5,212 bases of DNA from Chloroflexia bacterium (GTDB lineage Bacteria > Chloroflexota > Chloroflexia > Thermobaculales > Thermobaculaceae), in NCBI GenBank assembly GCA_013695265.1, contig JACDAU010000494.1, forward strand, positions 1 to 5,212, given 5' to 3'. The notes under the pieces are model-generated. The model was not told the origin of the DNA, did no database searches, and saw nothing but the letters and a program-made list of their open reading frames with translations. Below are positions 1 through 5,212 of this stretch, one piece after another (position 1 is the stretch's first letter; every line of letters begins with the position of its first letter). The position numbers and the translations under genes are program-made.

Positions 1-837
1 TTCGCGCTCACCCTGGCGGCGCTGGGACATGTGGTTGGCTGGCCGTTCCCGCGAGGCGGCGCGCAGAAGATTGCAGACGCGCTCGCGTGGTGCCTCGGGG
101 AGCTCGGCGGAGAGATCGTCACCGGCGCGCGTGTCTCCTCGCTCGATGAGTTGCCGCCGTCGCGCGTGATCCTCTGCGACCTGACTCCGAATGGGCTCCT
201 GAAGGTTGCCGGAAGCCGGATTCCGCCGGGGTTTCGGCGCAAGATGGAGGGCTACCGCTGGGGGTTAGGCGCCTTCAAGGTGGACTGGGCGCTCGACGGA
301 CCTATACCGTGGAGCGCCTCGGACTGTCTACGCGCGGGCACGGTTCACGTCGGCGGCACCATGGAGGAGATCGCGCTGGGAGAGCGAACCACTTGGAATG
401 GGGGACACGCGGAGCGCCCGTTCGTGTTACTCGCCCAGCAGACGCTCTTTGATGCCACCCGTGCGCCGGAGGGCAAGCACACAGCGTGGGCGTATTGCCA
501 CGTCCCAAACGGCTCCACGTTCGATATGACGGAGCGCATTGAGGCGCAGGTGGAACGCTTCGCACCCGGTTTCCGCGACCGCATCCTCGCCCGCAGTATC
601 AGCCCGCCGGTGGAGTTGGAGCGGCAGAACGCAAACCTGGTTGGCGGCGACGTCAACGGCGGCATCCAGGACATCCGTCAGCTCTTTACCCGGCCGCGAG
701 CCCACCACGTCCCGTACGCGACGCCCGTACCCGGTTTGTACCTCTGCTCCTCATCCACCCCACCGGGCGGCGGCGTCCATGGCATGTGCGGCTACTTCGC
801 CGCTCGGGCCGCGTTGCGTTATAGCTTTCAGGTCTGA
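1..837 (+). CDS. FAD-dependent oxidoreductase, phytoene desaturase/dehydrogenase-like (C-terminal part, 5' truncated)
   Basis: The frame is open from base 1 to a TGA at 835-837 and gives 278 residues. The GTG at 31 is unlikely to be the true start, because the ten in-frame codons before it (FALTLAALGH) read as family sequence and a flavin-binding GxGxxG N-terminus is missing. The gene therefore begins upstream; complete family members are about 500 residues. Visible marks, numbered from base 1, are GWPFPRGGAQKIADAL (13-28) followed by GGEI, the usual P.GG...aL...GGxi segment of carotenoid-desaturase-like flavoproteins. Near the end come PVPGLYLCSSSTPPGGGVHG and MCGYFAARAAL (about 237-272), the C-terminal FAD-contact region. 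The family oxidises or desaturates hydrophobic substrates using FAD. The substrate cannot be told here, and no carotenoid genes are adjacent. It is followed by a 174-bp gap and is probably transcribed separately from the membrane-protein operon. The family call is firm; the specific reaction is not. Confidence 0.88.
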   Translation, partial: FALTLAALGHVVGWPFPRGGAQKIADALAWCLGELGGEIVTGARVSSLDELPPSRVILCDLTPNGLLKVAGSRIPPGFRRKMEGYRWGLGAFKVDWALDGPIPWSASDCLRAGTVHVGGTMEEIALGERTTWNGGHAERPFVLLAQQTLFDATRAPEGKHTAWAYCHVPNGSTFDMTERIEAQVERFAPGFRDRILARSISPPVELERQNANLVGGDVNGGIQDIRQLFTRPRAHHVPYATPVPGLYLCSSSTPPGGGVHGMCGYFAARAALRYSFQV

Positions 838-903
838 GGTGTCTGGCTTCGGGCGTTAGGTATCGGGGCTGGGCGTCCGGACATGCCTCGTTCGTGAACT
901 TCT

Positions 904-916
904 CTCTGATACAGAG
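904..916. other. Small perfect inverted repeat in the intergenic gap
   Basis: CTCTG-ATA-CAGAG forms a 5-bp stem with a 3-nt loop. It is followed by CCCGTGCG rather than a T-run, so it does not look like a Rho-independent terminator. It lies upstream of the candidate -10 box at 971 and could be an operator half-site pair. A 5-bp stem can also arise by chance, so little weight should be placed on it. An 8-bp palindrome, GTCCGGAC, lies nearby at 875-882. I see nothing else in the 838-1011 gap apart from the promoter and ribosome-binding-site candidates listed separately. Confidence 0.2.
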
Positions 917-970
917 CCCGTGCGATCGTAACGCTTGCCGTAACGCTGTATGGATGCAGGGGGGATATTG

Positions 971-976
971 TATAAC
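971..976 (+). promoter_or_regulatory. Candidate -10 box for the three-gene membrane-protein operon
   Basis: TATAAC sits in an AT-rich patch (ATATTGTATAAC, 965-976) inside otherwise GC-rich DNA. It lies 35 bp before the GTG start at 1012, which would leave a leader of about 25-30 nt that includes the Shine-Dalgarno. No convincing -35 box is found at 16-18 bp; the best TTGxxx hexamer is TTGCCG at 935-940, which is 30 bp away. The call therefore rests on the -10 match, the local base composition and the position alone. Confidence 0.3.
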
Positions 977-995
977 GCGGGACCATCTGAGCACC

Positions 996-1002
996 GGGAG
1001 GT
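996..1002 (+). promoter_or_regulatory. Shine-Dalgarno that decides the start of membrane protein A
   Basis: GGGAGGT ends 9 nt before the GTG at 1012 and is close to the anti-SD consensus. The competing start is the ATG at 1045. It is preceded by the purine run AGGGGGAGAA (1035-1044), with its GGAG core only 2 nt from the ATG, which is too tight. The spacing favours GTG 1012, but initiation at 1045 (435 residues) remains possible and would not remove any predicted membrane segment. Confidence 0.55.
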
Positions 1003-1011
1003 ACCATCCGC

Positions 1012-2352
1012 GTGAACCCTGATACGTTCGGGACAGGGGGAGAAATGACGCTGCCGGCGAGAACACCCTTCCATCGCTGGCTTCTCCTTACGCGCGTCCT
1101 CTGGCTCGCAATAGTTCTGTTGATCGCAGGCATCCTCGTCGCTGCGGCGCCGGCGCGGTTCGCGCTCCTCAGCACGGTATGCATCGGGGAACCTCATGAG
1201 TGTGCCCCTGAACAACTCACGACGGACGAGGCGGGTACGCTGGCAGCGGTCGGACTCTCCCTCGGGGCCCACGCCGCGTATAACATCCTCCTCGACTCCT
1301 CCATCACGCTCGTCGCGCTAGTCATCGGACTGCTAATCTTCTGGCGCAAGTCGGCCGACCGCCGGGCGCTCCTGGTTGCGCTCCTGCCTATCCTGGGGGG
1401 CGCGACGTTCGCCGCGCTGCCTGAGGCCCTTGAGGGAGTGGGCGGGGCGCTGGGCCCAATCATCAATGCGGTGATCCTCCTGGATGCGGAGCCGTTCCTC
1501 ATCTTCCTGTACATATTTCCCGACGGGCGCTTCGTTCCACGGTGGACGCGCTGGCTGACAGTCGTGGCAACCGCTCCGATCCTGGGGGCAGTTTTCTTCC
1601 CTGGCACGTTCCTCGATCCTTCCGCGACGTGGCCCGCTGTCGTTGGGGCCCTCTTCTTCTTCGGTCTGCTGTTCAGCGGTGTCGTCGCGCAGGTATTGCG
1701 CTATCGTCGGGTATCGAGCCCGGTACAACGGGTTCAGACGAAGTGGGTTGTCTTCGGCACTGCCGTGGCGATTGTGGGCTTCGCCACTGTGGTCGCGGTG
1801 CTCGGACTGCTGTTCCGTGGGGCAGAGGGCCAATCCAGTACGCCCGGCGAACTGCTGGTCGAGCTAGTTGGCCTGACCGGCGTGTATGGTTTCCTGTGCC
1901 TCATCCCACTCTCGATCGGGGTGGCCATTCTGCGCTCGGGCCTGTACGACATCGACGTGCTGATCAACCGCGCGCTCGTGTACAGCGCACTCACCGTGGC
2001 GCTGGCGGGTACCTACCTCGGAAGCCTCGTGCTCCTCCAGCAGGGTGTCCAGGCGCTGACCGGGCAGGGAGACTCACCGGTAGCCGTTGTCGCCTCGACG
2101 CTCGCCATAGCCGCGCTCTTCCAGCCGCTCCGCGGGCGCATTCAGCGCGGTATAGATCGCCGATTCTACAGAAGAAAGTATGACGCGGCTCGCACCCTCC
2201 AGGTGTACAGCGCCCACCTGCGCGATGAGGTTGACCTCGACCGGCTGACGGGCGAACTGCTGGCGGTGGTCGGCGAGACGGTCCAACCCACCCACGCCAG
2301 CGTCTGGTTGCGTCCCGTCGCCAGCCGCACCACGCAGGGAGAGAACCGATGA
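1012..2352 (+). CDS. Polytopic membrane sensor-like protein A (histidine-kinase-type membrane region without kinase)
   Basis: This protein has 446 residues and starts with GTG, chosen for the GGGAGGT 9 nt upstream. About ten hydrophobic segments are visible, near 24-46, 88-111, 119-136, 145-169, 181-197, 208-228, 245-267, 281-307, 331-353 and 367-381. A loop of about 40 residues between segments 1 and 2 carries Cys57 and Cys64 (CIGEPHEC). The basic N-terminus suggests this loop faces outside, where the cysteines could form a disulfide. LGLSLGAHAAYN (80-91), IFWRKSADRRALLVAL (109-124) and FPDGRFVPRWTRW (169-181) resemble, from memory of the family, one recurrent N-terminal type in Chloroflexota sensor-kinase-like proteins. 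Residues 306-434 form the module shared with B and C: LYDID, ASTLAIAALFQPL, then the basic linker IDRRFYRRKYDAARTL. The chain ends about 12 residues after VWLR, with no H-box or ATPase domain, so it should not be called a kinase. Its stop overlaps the start of B (ATGA). The role in sensing is inferred. Confidence 0.85.
   Translation: MNPDTFGTGGEMTLPARTPFHRWLLLTRVLWLAIVLLIAGILVAAAPARFALLSTVCIGEPHECAPEQLTTDEAGTLAAVGLSLGAHAAYNILLDSSITLVALVIGLLIFWRKSADRRALLVALLPILGGATFAALPEALEGVGGALGPIINAVILLDAEPFLIFLYIFPDGRFVPRWTRWLTVVATAPILGAVFFPGTFLDPSATWPAVVGALFFFGLLFSGVVAQVLRYRRVSSPVQRVQTKWVVFGTAVAIVGFATVVAVLGLLFRGAEGQSSTPGELLVELVGLTGVYGFLCLIPLSIGVAILRSGLYDIDVLINRALVYSALTVALAGTYLGSLVLLQQGVQALTGQGDSPVAVVASTLAIAALFQPLRGRIQRGIDRRFYRRKYDAARTLQVYSAHLRDEVDLDRLTGELLAVVGETVQPTHASVWLRPVASRTTQGENR
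1927..2313 (+). repeat. Shared C-terminal module, copy A
   Basis: This stretch encodes residues 306-434 of A and aligns without breaks to B and C, except for one extra residue after TGQG. The best-conserved DNA lies around the codons for ASTLA, where an exact 14-mer, GCCTCGACGCTCGC, occurs at 2092-2105 and recurs in the other two genes. It is a diverged coding duplication, not a mobile element. Confidence 0.75.
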
Positions 2353-3599
2353 CTGACCGGACGATACCGAGCCCGGATGCCAGCATACCGAAATACGAGC
2401 GTCCCCTTATCGCCCGGCTGGCGTGGCCGCTTTGGTACCTATGGGTGATGGTGGCCGTGCTCGATTTCGTGCTGAGTATCCTGAACCGTTCCGCACTCGG
2501 CCCGATCCATCCGGTAAGTACGTTCGAGCCGCTCGTGTCCATCACGCTGCCGGCTATCGGCGCCCTGATTACATCACGGCGTCCGACGCAACGGCTTGGC
2601 TGGGTCCTGCTCGGGGTCGGTCTAACAGGGGTGTCGGGCCTGAGCGAGGAATACGCGATTTACGCGCTGCGCAGCAATCCCGGTTCGCTGCCCGGCGGGG
2701 CTTGGGTGGCCTGGTTCCCCCATTGGGGGTGGGCGCTCGGCGTAATCTGTCTGAACATGCTCCTACCGTTACTCTACCCAGCCGGCCATCTCCCATCGCG
2801 ACGGTGGCGTCCCATACTCTGGCTCATCGGCGCCATGTTCCTGGTGCCGTTCACCCTGTCGTTCTCGCCTGACATCATGGCGCAATTACCACCGGAGGGG
2901 TATCCAGCAGTGCAAAACCCGCTCGGCATCGAGGGCGCGGACCGGGTGTTCGAGTTGATCGAGCGAGGGTTCATCTTGTATCTTCCCCTCACACTTGCCT
3001 GTTTGGCCGCTCCCTTCGTGCGCTTTCGCCGCGCGCGGGGCGATGAACGCCTGCAACTCAAGTGGTACGCCTGCTTCAACGTTGTGCTCGGCGCCTATCT
3101 CGCGGTTGCCAGCGCCTGGGCACCGCTGCCCTATCTCGTGTCCGATGTCCTTAACGCTGTGATGGTCTGCCTTGGCGCCGCTGCGCTCGGTATCGCGATC
3201 CTCAAGTACCGGCTGTACGAGATAGACGTCATCATCCGTCGCACCCTGATCTACGGAGCCTTGACCGCATCGCTCGTCGGTGTATACCTCGGCGGTGTGG
3301 CGCTGCTCCAAGGGTTACTGCGAGCAATGACGGAGCGGGAGTCGAGCCTCGCCGTTGTGGCCTCGACGCTCGCCGTTGCCGCTCTCTTCCAGCCGCTGCG
3401 GTGGCGGATACAGCGGGAGATCGACCACCGGTTCTACCGACGCCGGTATGATGCGGCCAAAACGCTTGCCGCTTACGGGGTGAGCCTGCGCGACGAGACG
3501 GACCTTGGGGCGCTTACGGGCAGGTTGGTCGATATCGTGCAGGAATCGGTGCAACCCACACACGTCTCGCTCTGGCTGCGAGAGCCGGAGTGGAAGTGA
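2349..3599 (+). CDS. Polytopic membrane sensor-like protein B (paralogue of A and C, no kinase domain)
   Basis: This protein has 416 residues. Its ATG overlaps the stop of A (ATGA, 2349-2352) and is preceded by GGGAG (2337-2341) at 7 nt, which points to translational coupling. Predicted membrane segments lie near 24-46, 58-75, 83-99, 119-143, 155-172, 207-226, 239-257, 262-285, 300-322 and 344-360. Motifs shared with C, and recurrent in actinobacterial and Chloroflexota sensor histidine kinases, are SRRPTQRLGW (76-85), PGSLPGG (111-117), YPAGHLPSRRWR (143-154), NPLG (190-193) and RARGDERLQLKWY (228-240). The module common to all three proteins runs from 284 to 411, including YEIDVIIRRTLIYGALTAS, ASTLAVAALFQPL and RFYRRRYDAAKTL. 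It ends HVSLWLREPEWK, where a kinase would continue into a GAF or dimerisation domain. No catalytic residues are visible. A membrane-embedded sensor or an accessory partner of another protein is the likeliest reading; the ligand is unknown. Confidence 0.85.
   Translation: MTDRTIPSPDASIPKYERPLIARLAWPLWYLWVMVAVLDFVLSILNRSALGPIHPVSTFEPLVSITLPAIGALITSRRPTQRLGWVLLGVGLTGVSGLSEEYAIYALRSNPGSLPGGAWVAWFPHWGWALGVICLNMLLPLLYPAGHLPSRRWRPILWLIGAMFLVPFTLSFSPDIMAQLPPEGYPAVQNPLGIEGADRVFELIERGFILYLPLTLACLAAPFVRFRRARGDERLQLKWYACFNVVLGAYLAVASAWAPLPYLVSDVLNAVMVCLGAAALGIAILKYRLYEIDVIIRRTLIYGALTASLVGVYLGGVALLQGLLRAMTERESSLAVVASTLAVAALFQPLRWRIQREIDHRFYRRRYDAAKTLAAYGVSLRDETDLGALTGRLVDIVQESVQPTHVSLWLREPEWK
3198..3581 (+). 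repeat. Shared C-terminal module, copy B
   Basis: This stretch encodes residues 284-411 of B, with the common 14-mer at 3360-3373. In my hand alignment its first 38 residues match C at about 30 positions, while its last 52 match C at only about 35 and A at about 33. It is the outlier in the tail. Confidence 0.75.
3587..3590 (+). promoter_or_regulatory. Ribosome-binding site that decides the start of membrane protein C
   Basis: GGAG lies inside the last codons of B and ends 8 nt before the ATG at 3599, which is ideal spacing. The alternative GTG at 3590 overlaps this element and cannot use it, and the GTG at 3596 would have only 5 nt. This favours ATG 3599, which overlaps the B stop as TGATG. 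Starting at 3590 would add just three residues (MEV). Confidence 0.55.
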
Positions 3600-4816
3600 T
3601 GCGCCGCCACACCGCCGCAAGGCTGGCCTGGTCTCTGTCGATGCTCACCCTGGTATCGGCTGCGGGGACCGTCTTCCTCGTCGCCTTAAACGCTCCGGAT
3701 GCGATCCCGGATATGCTTTTTGCCGTCCTGTTGATCCTCACATTCGCGATTGTGGGTGCCCTCGTTGCCTCTCGCCACCCACACAACCGCATCGGCTGGC
3801 TCTTCTGTATTGGTGCGCTGATCTGGATAGTGGGAGAGTTTACCCTTGAATATGCGGTATACGCCCTGATAACAGAGCCGGGCTCACTGCCGGCGGGCAG
3901 GTCTATGAGCTGGTTCGGTACATGGGCGCGCGGGTTCGGATGGCTCCTCCTGGCGACCTTTCTCCTGCTCCTCTTCCCAACGGGTCGGCTGCCCTCCCGG
4001 CGCTGGAGGTATGTCGGGTATCTTGCCATCGGGAACCTTGTCCTCTTTACCGCCGTATCCGTGCTGTCGCCAACATCGACCGATATGCGCCTATCCTTCG
4101 TCACGAACCCGCTGGGGTTGGAGCTCGACCGCGCCACGATGGATATGATTGAGGGCCTTGCGTACGCAGGTTATCCGTTCGTAGCGGCCGCCTGCGGTGC
4201 CGCCGTCGTCAGGAGGTTCCGCCACGCACGGGGCGAAGAGCGGGAGCAGCTCAAGTGGTTCGTGTTTGCGGTAGCGCTGATGGTACTGCTGATGAGCTCG
4301 GGACTGGCGGCGGCCGTGCTTCGTCTGATCCCGGGTGATGCACTGCTCTTCACGCTCCCTATGGCACCACTCCCGGTGGCCACGGGCGTTGCAATCCTGA
4401 AATACCGCCTGTATGACATAGACCTCATCATCCGTCGAACGCTGGTCTACGGCGCGCTGACCGCATCCCTTGCGGCCGTGTACTTCGGCGGGGTAGCAGC
4501 CATACAGGCGATGCTGCGGGCGATCACCGGGCAGGAATCCAGCGTGGCGGTGGTCGCCTCGACGCTCGCGATAGCCGCCCTCTTCCAGCCTCTTCGTCGT
4601 CGTGTCCAGGGCTTCATCGACCGCCGCTTCTACCGCGGGAAGTATGACGCCGCCCGGACGCTCCAGGCGTACAGCGCGCACCTGCGCGACGAGGTGGACC
4701 TTGACGCGCTCAACGGCAGGCTCATCGGTGTCGTGAACGAGACGGTGCAACCCGCGCACGTGAGCCTGTGGTTGCGCGAGCGCGGGCCTGAGCCTCGAAG
4801 TCCTACCACTCGGTGA
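3599..4816 (+). CDS. Polytopic membrane sensor-like protein C (paralogue of A and B, no kinase domain)
   Basis: This protein has 405 residues from the ATG that overlaps the B stop (TGATG); the upstream in-frame GTG at 3590 would give 408. Hydrophobic segments lie near 9-30, 39-57, 65-83, 106-127, 138-157, 187-205, 219-241, 245-267, 284-306 and 325-341. It follows B motif by motif: SRHPHNRIGW (58-67), PGSLPAG (94-100), FPTGRLPSRRWR (126-137), NPLG (170-173) and HARGEEREQLKWF (209-221). The shared C-terminal module is 266-393, with LYDIDLIIRRTLVYGALTAS, ASTLAIAALFQPL and the linker IDRRFYRGKYDAARTLQAYS, ending HVSLWLR plus twelve extra residues. The tail is closer to A than to B, although the N-terminal half is closer to B. 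As in A and B, no histidine phosphorylation box, ATP-binding lid or effector domain follows. Its last 14 bases overlap the convergent TPR gene. It probably works with A and B, given the coupling and common tail, but that is inference. Confidence 0.85.
   Translation: MRRHTAARLAWSLSMLTLVSAAGTVFLVALNAPDAIPDMLFAVLLILTFAIVGALVASRHPHNRIGWLFCIGALIWIVGEFTLEYAVYALITEPGSLPAGRSMSWFGTWARGFGWLLLATFLLLLFPTGRLPSRRWRYVGYLAIGNLVLFTAVSVLSPTSTDMRLSFVTNPLGLELDRATMDMIEGLAYAGYPFVAAACGAAVVRRFRHARGEEREQLKWFVFAVALMVLLMSSGLAAAVLRLIPGDALLFTLPMAPLPVATGVAILKYRLYDIDLIIRRTLVYGALTASLAAVYFGGVAAIQAMLRAITGQESSVAVVASTLAIAALFQPLRRRVQGFIDRRFYRGKYDAARTLQAYSAHLRDEVDLDALNGRLIGVVNETVQPAHVSLWLRERGPEPRSPTTR
4394..4777 (+). repeat. Shared C-terminal module, copy C
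   Basis: This stretch encodes residues 266-393 of C, with the common 14-mer at 4556-4569. The last 52 residues match A at about 41 positions, including an almost unbroken run from KYDAARTLQ to LRDEVDLD. That is higher than its match to B over the same stretch. Confidence 0.75.
4803..4816. other. Convergent 3' overlap of membrane gene C and the TPR gene
   Basis: The TAG of the minus-strand TPR gene (4805-4803) lies inside the last codons of gene C, whose TGA is at 4814-4816. No space is left for a terminator between the genes. No hairpin with a T-run is visible on either strand nearby; the best stem is GGCCG/CGGCC at 4831-4848, inside the TPR coding region and without a T tract. Confidence 0.8.
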
Positions 4817-5212
4817 GCTTCCAGACCTCGGGCCGCACGGCGCCGGCCTCGACGCCGATCTCCGCGTAGATGGTCACGGCGAGTTTGAGGTGTGCCATCG
4901 CGGCCTCGCGCTGCCCCGTGGCGTGCAGGATGTCGGCAAGGTTGTTGTGCAGTGCGGCCTCGCGATGGCGGTCACCCTGCGCGGCGCAGATCGCGAGCGC
5001 TTCCTCCTCCAGTTCCAGCGCGCGCCGGACATTGCCGCCCGCGCGGGAGGTGAGCGCGAGGTTATTGAGGGCGGCGACACGGGCGCCGGGGTCGTCGAGC
5101 GTTTGGGCGAGCGCCAGGCTGTGCTCCAGATAATGGCGCGCGGTGCGGTGGTCGCCCTGGCTACCGGCGAGGATGCCGAGCAGATTGTGGGTCTGCGCGA
5201 GCGAGCGCACAT
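4803..5212 (-). CDS. TPR-repeat protein, C-terminal part (5' end beyond the window)
   Basis: Read on the minus strand, the frame stays open from the right edge to a TAG at 4805-4803 and shows 135 residues. The GTG at 5210-5208 that could be taken as a start lies within the repeat pattern, so the gene almost certainly continues outside. Three TPR units repeat with a 40-residue period: HNLLG at 8-12, LNNLA at 48-52 and HNNLA at 88-92, each followed about 12 residues later by the A..(Y/L)LE-type second helix and an AL(A)xA-like segment. The end is RPEVWKLTEW. Forty-residue TPRs with this ending are familiar at the C-termini of large Chloroflexota regulators (AAA/NB-ARC-type ATPases, adenylate-cyclase-like or LuxR-like proteins). 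Which one applies cannot be seen here. TPR solenoids bind proteins or peptides in the cytoplasm. It converges on gene C with a 14-bp overlap and is on the opposite strand, so it is not part of that operon. Confidence 0.85.
   Translation of the reverse strand, partial: VRSLAQTHNLLGILAGSQGDHRTARHYLEHSLALAQTLDDPGARVAALNNLALTSRAGGNVRRALELEEEALAICAAQGDRHREAALHNNLADILHATGQREAAMAHLKLAVTIYAEIGVEAGAVRPEVWKLTEW

Noticed and set aside
31..33. GTG at 31 as the start of the oxidoreductase
   Set aside because: The frame is open to the window edge with family-like residues before it. The protein would also lack its N-terminal flavin-binding fold, so it is a partial gene.
904..916. Rho-independent terminator for the oxidoreductase
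   Set aside because: The stem is only 5 bp and AT/GC mixed, has no T-run after it, and lies 67 bp after the stop codon.
2092..2105. Repeated 14-mer GCCTCGACGCTCGC (also at 3360 and 4556) as a protein-binding or recombination site
   Set aside because: All three copies lie at the same codon phase of the conserved ASTLA motif, so protein conservation and paralogy explain it.
1991..2545. Long open frame on the minus strand across the A/B junction
   Set aside because: It is rich in Arg, Pro, Gly and Ala with no domain pattern, and it is antisense to two well-supported membrane proteins. This is a typical shadow frame in GC-rich DNA.
3514..4137. Minus-strand open frame of 207 codons opposite gene C
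   Set aside because: Its composition is Arg/Ser/Thr-rich and without motifs. It lies fully opposite conserved B and C coding sequence and has no convincing ribosome-binding site.
4091..4759. Minus-strand open frame of 222 codons opposite gene C
   Set aside because: The same kind of frame recurs antisense to the homologous parts of A and B (e.g. LVAQVRAVRLE-like strings), as expected if it mirrors the conserved plus-strand repeat. It is not evidence for a separate protein.
1012..4816. Annotating the three membrane proteins as sensor histidine kinases
   Set aside because: Their membrane regions resemble those of such kinases, but none contains a phospho-acceptor His box or the N/G boxes of an ATP-binding domain. 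Each frame ends within 5-12 residues of the WLR motif.
4874..5212. Minus-strand frame of 112 codons opening at the right edge with ATG
   Set aside because: It overlaps the TPR gene in another frame and consists mostly of Ser, Arg, Ala and Pro. The 135-residue frame instead shows a clear 40-residue repeat.

Overview
The window is high-GC bacterial DNA, with C or G at most third codon positions. Its gene content suggests a member of the Chloroflexota, for example a Thermomicrobia- or Sphaerobacter-like lineage. That placement is inferred from protein style: kinase-less 10-TM sensor-like proteins with a shared basic tail, and a TPR protein ending in EVWKLTEW. No rRNA or other phylogenetic marker is present to confirm it.

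Layout. Positions 1-837 (+) hold the C-terminal half of an FAD-dependent oxidoreductase of the phytoene desaturase/dehydrogenase-like family, cut by the left edge. A 174-bp gap (838-1011) carries a weak candidate -10 box, a small hairpin and a strong Shine-Dalgarno. Positions 1012-4816 (+) hold three tandem paralogous polytopic membrane proteins, called A, B and C here. A and B overlap by ATGA, and B and C by TGATG, so they very probably form one translationally coupled operon. At the right edge, on the minus strand (5212-4803), lies the C-terminal part of a TPR-repeat protein. It converges on gene C and overlaps it by 14 bp.

The three membrane proteins are the most interesting content. Each has about 9-10 predicted membrane segments and then a conserved C-terminal module of about 128 residues: ILxxxLYxID, two further hydrophobic segments including ASTLAxAALFQPL, a basic IDxRFYRxxYDAA linker, and a short tail ending in WLR. 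Similar membrane regions occur at the N-termini of actinobacterial and Chloroflexota sensor histidine kinases. Here every protein stops just after what looks like the first helix and strand of a GAF-like domain. None has an H-box, an ATP-binding domain or any other output domain. A has a different N-terminal sensor type from B and C, with a Cys-x6-Cys pair in a predicted external loop. B and C share the PGSLP, LPSRRWR and NPLG motifs.

How they work together is inference. The three may be subunits of a heteromeric membrane sensor, or receptors that lend their input to a kinase encoded elsewhere. No kinase, response regulator or sigma/anti-sigma factor is visible in the window. The oxidoreductase and the TPR gene are not obviously linked to them in function.
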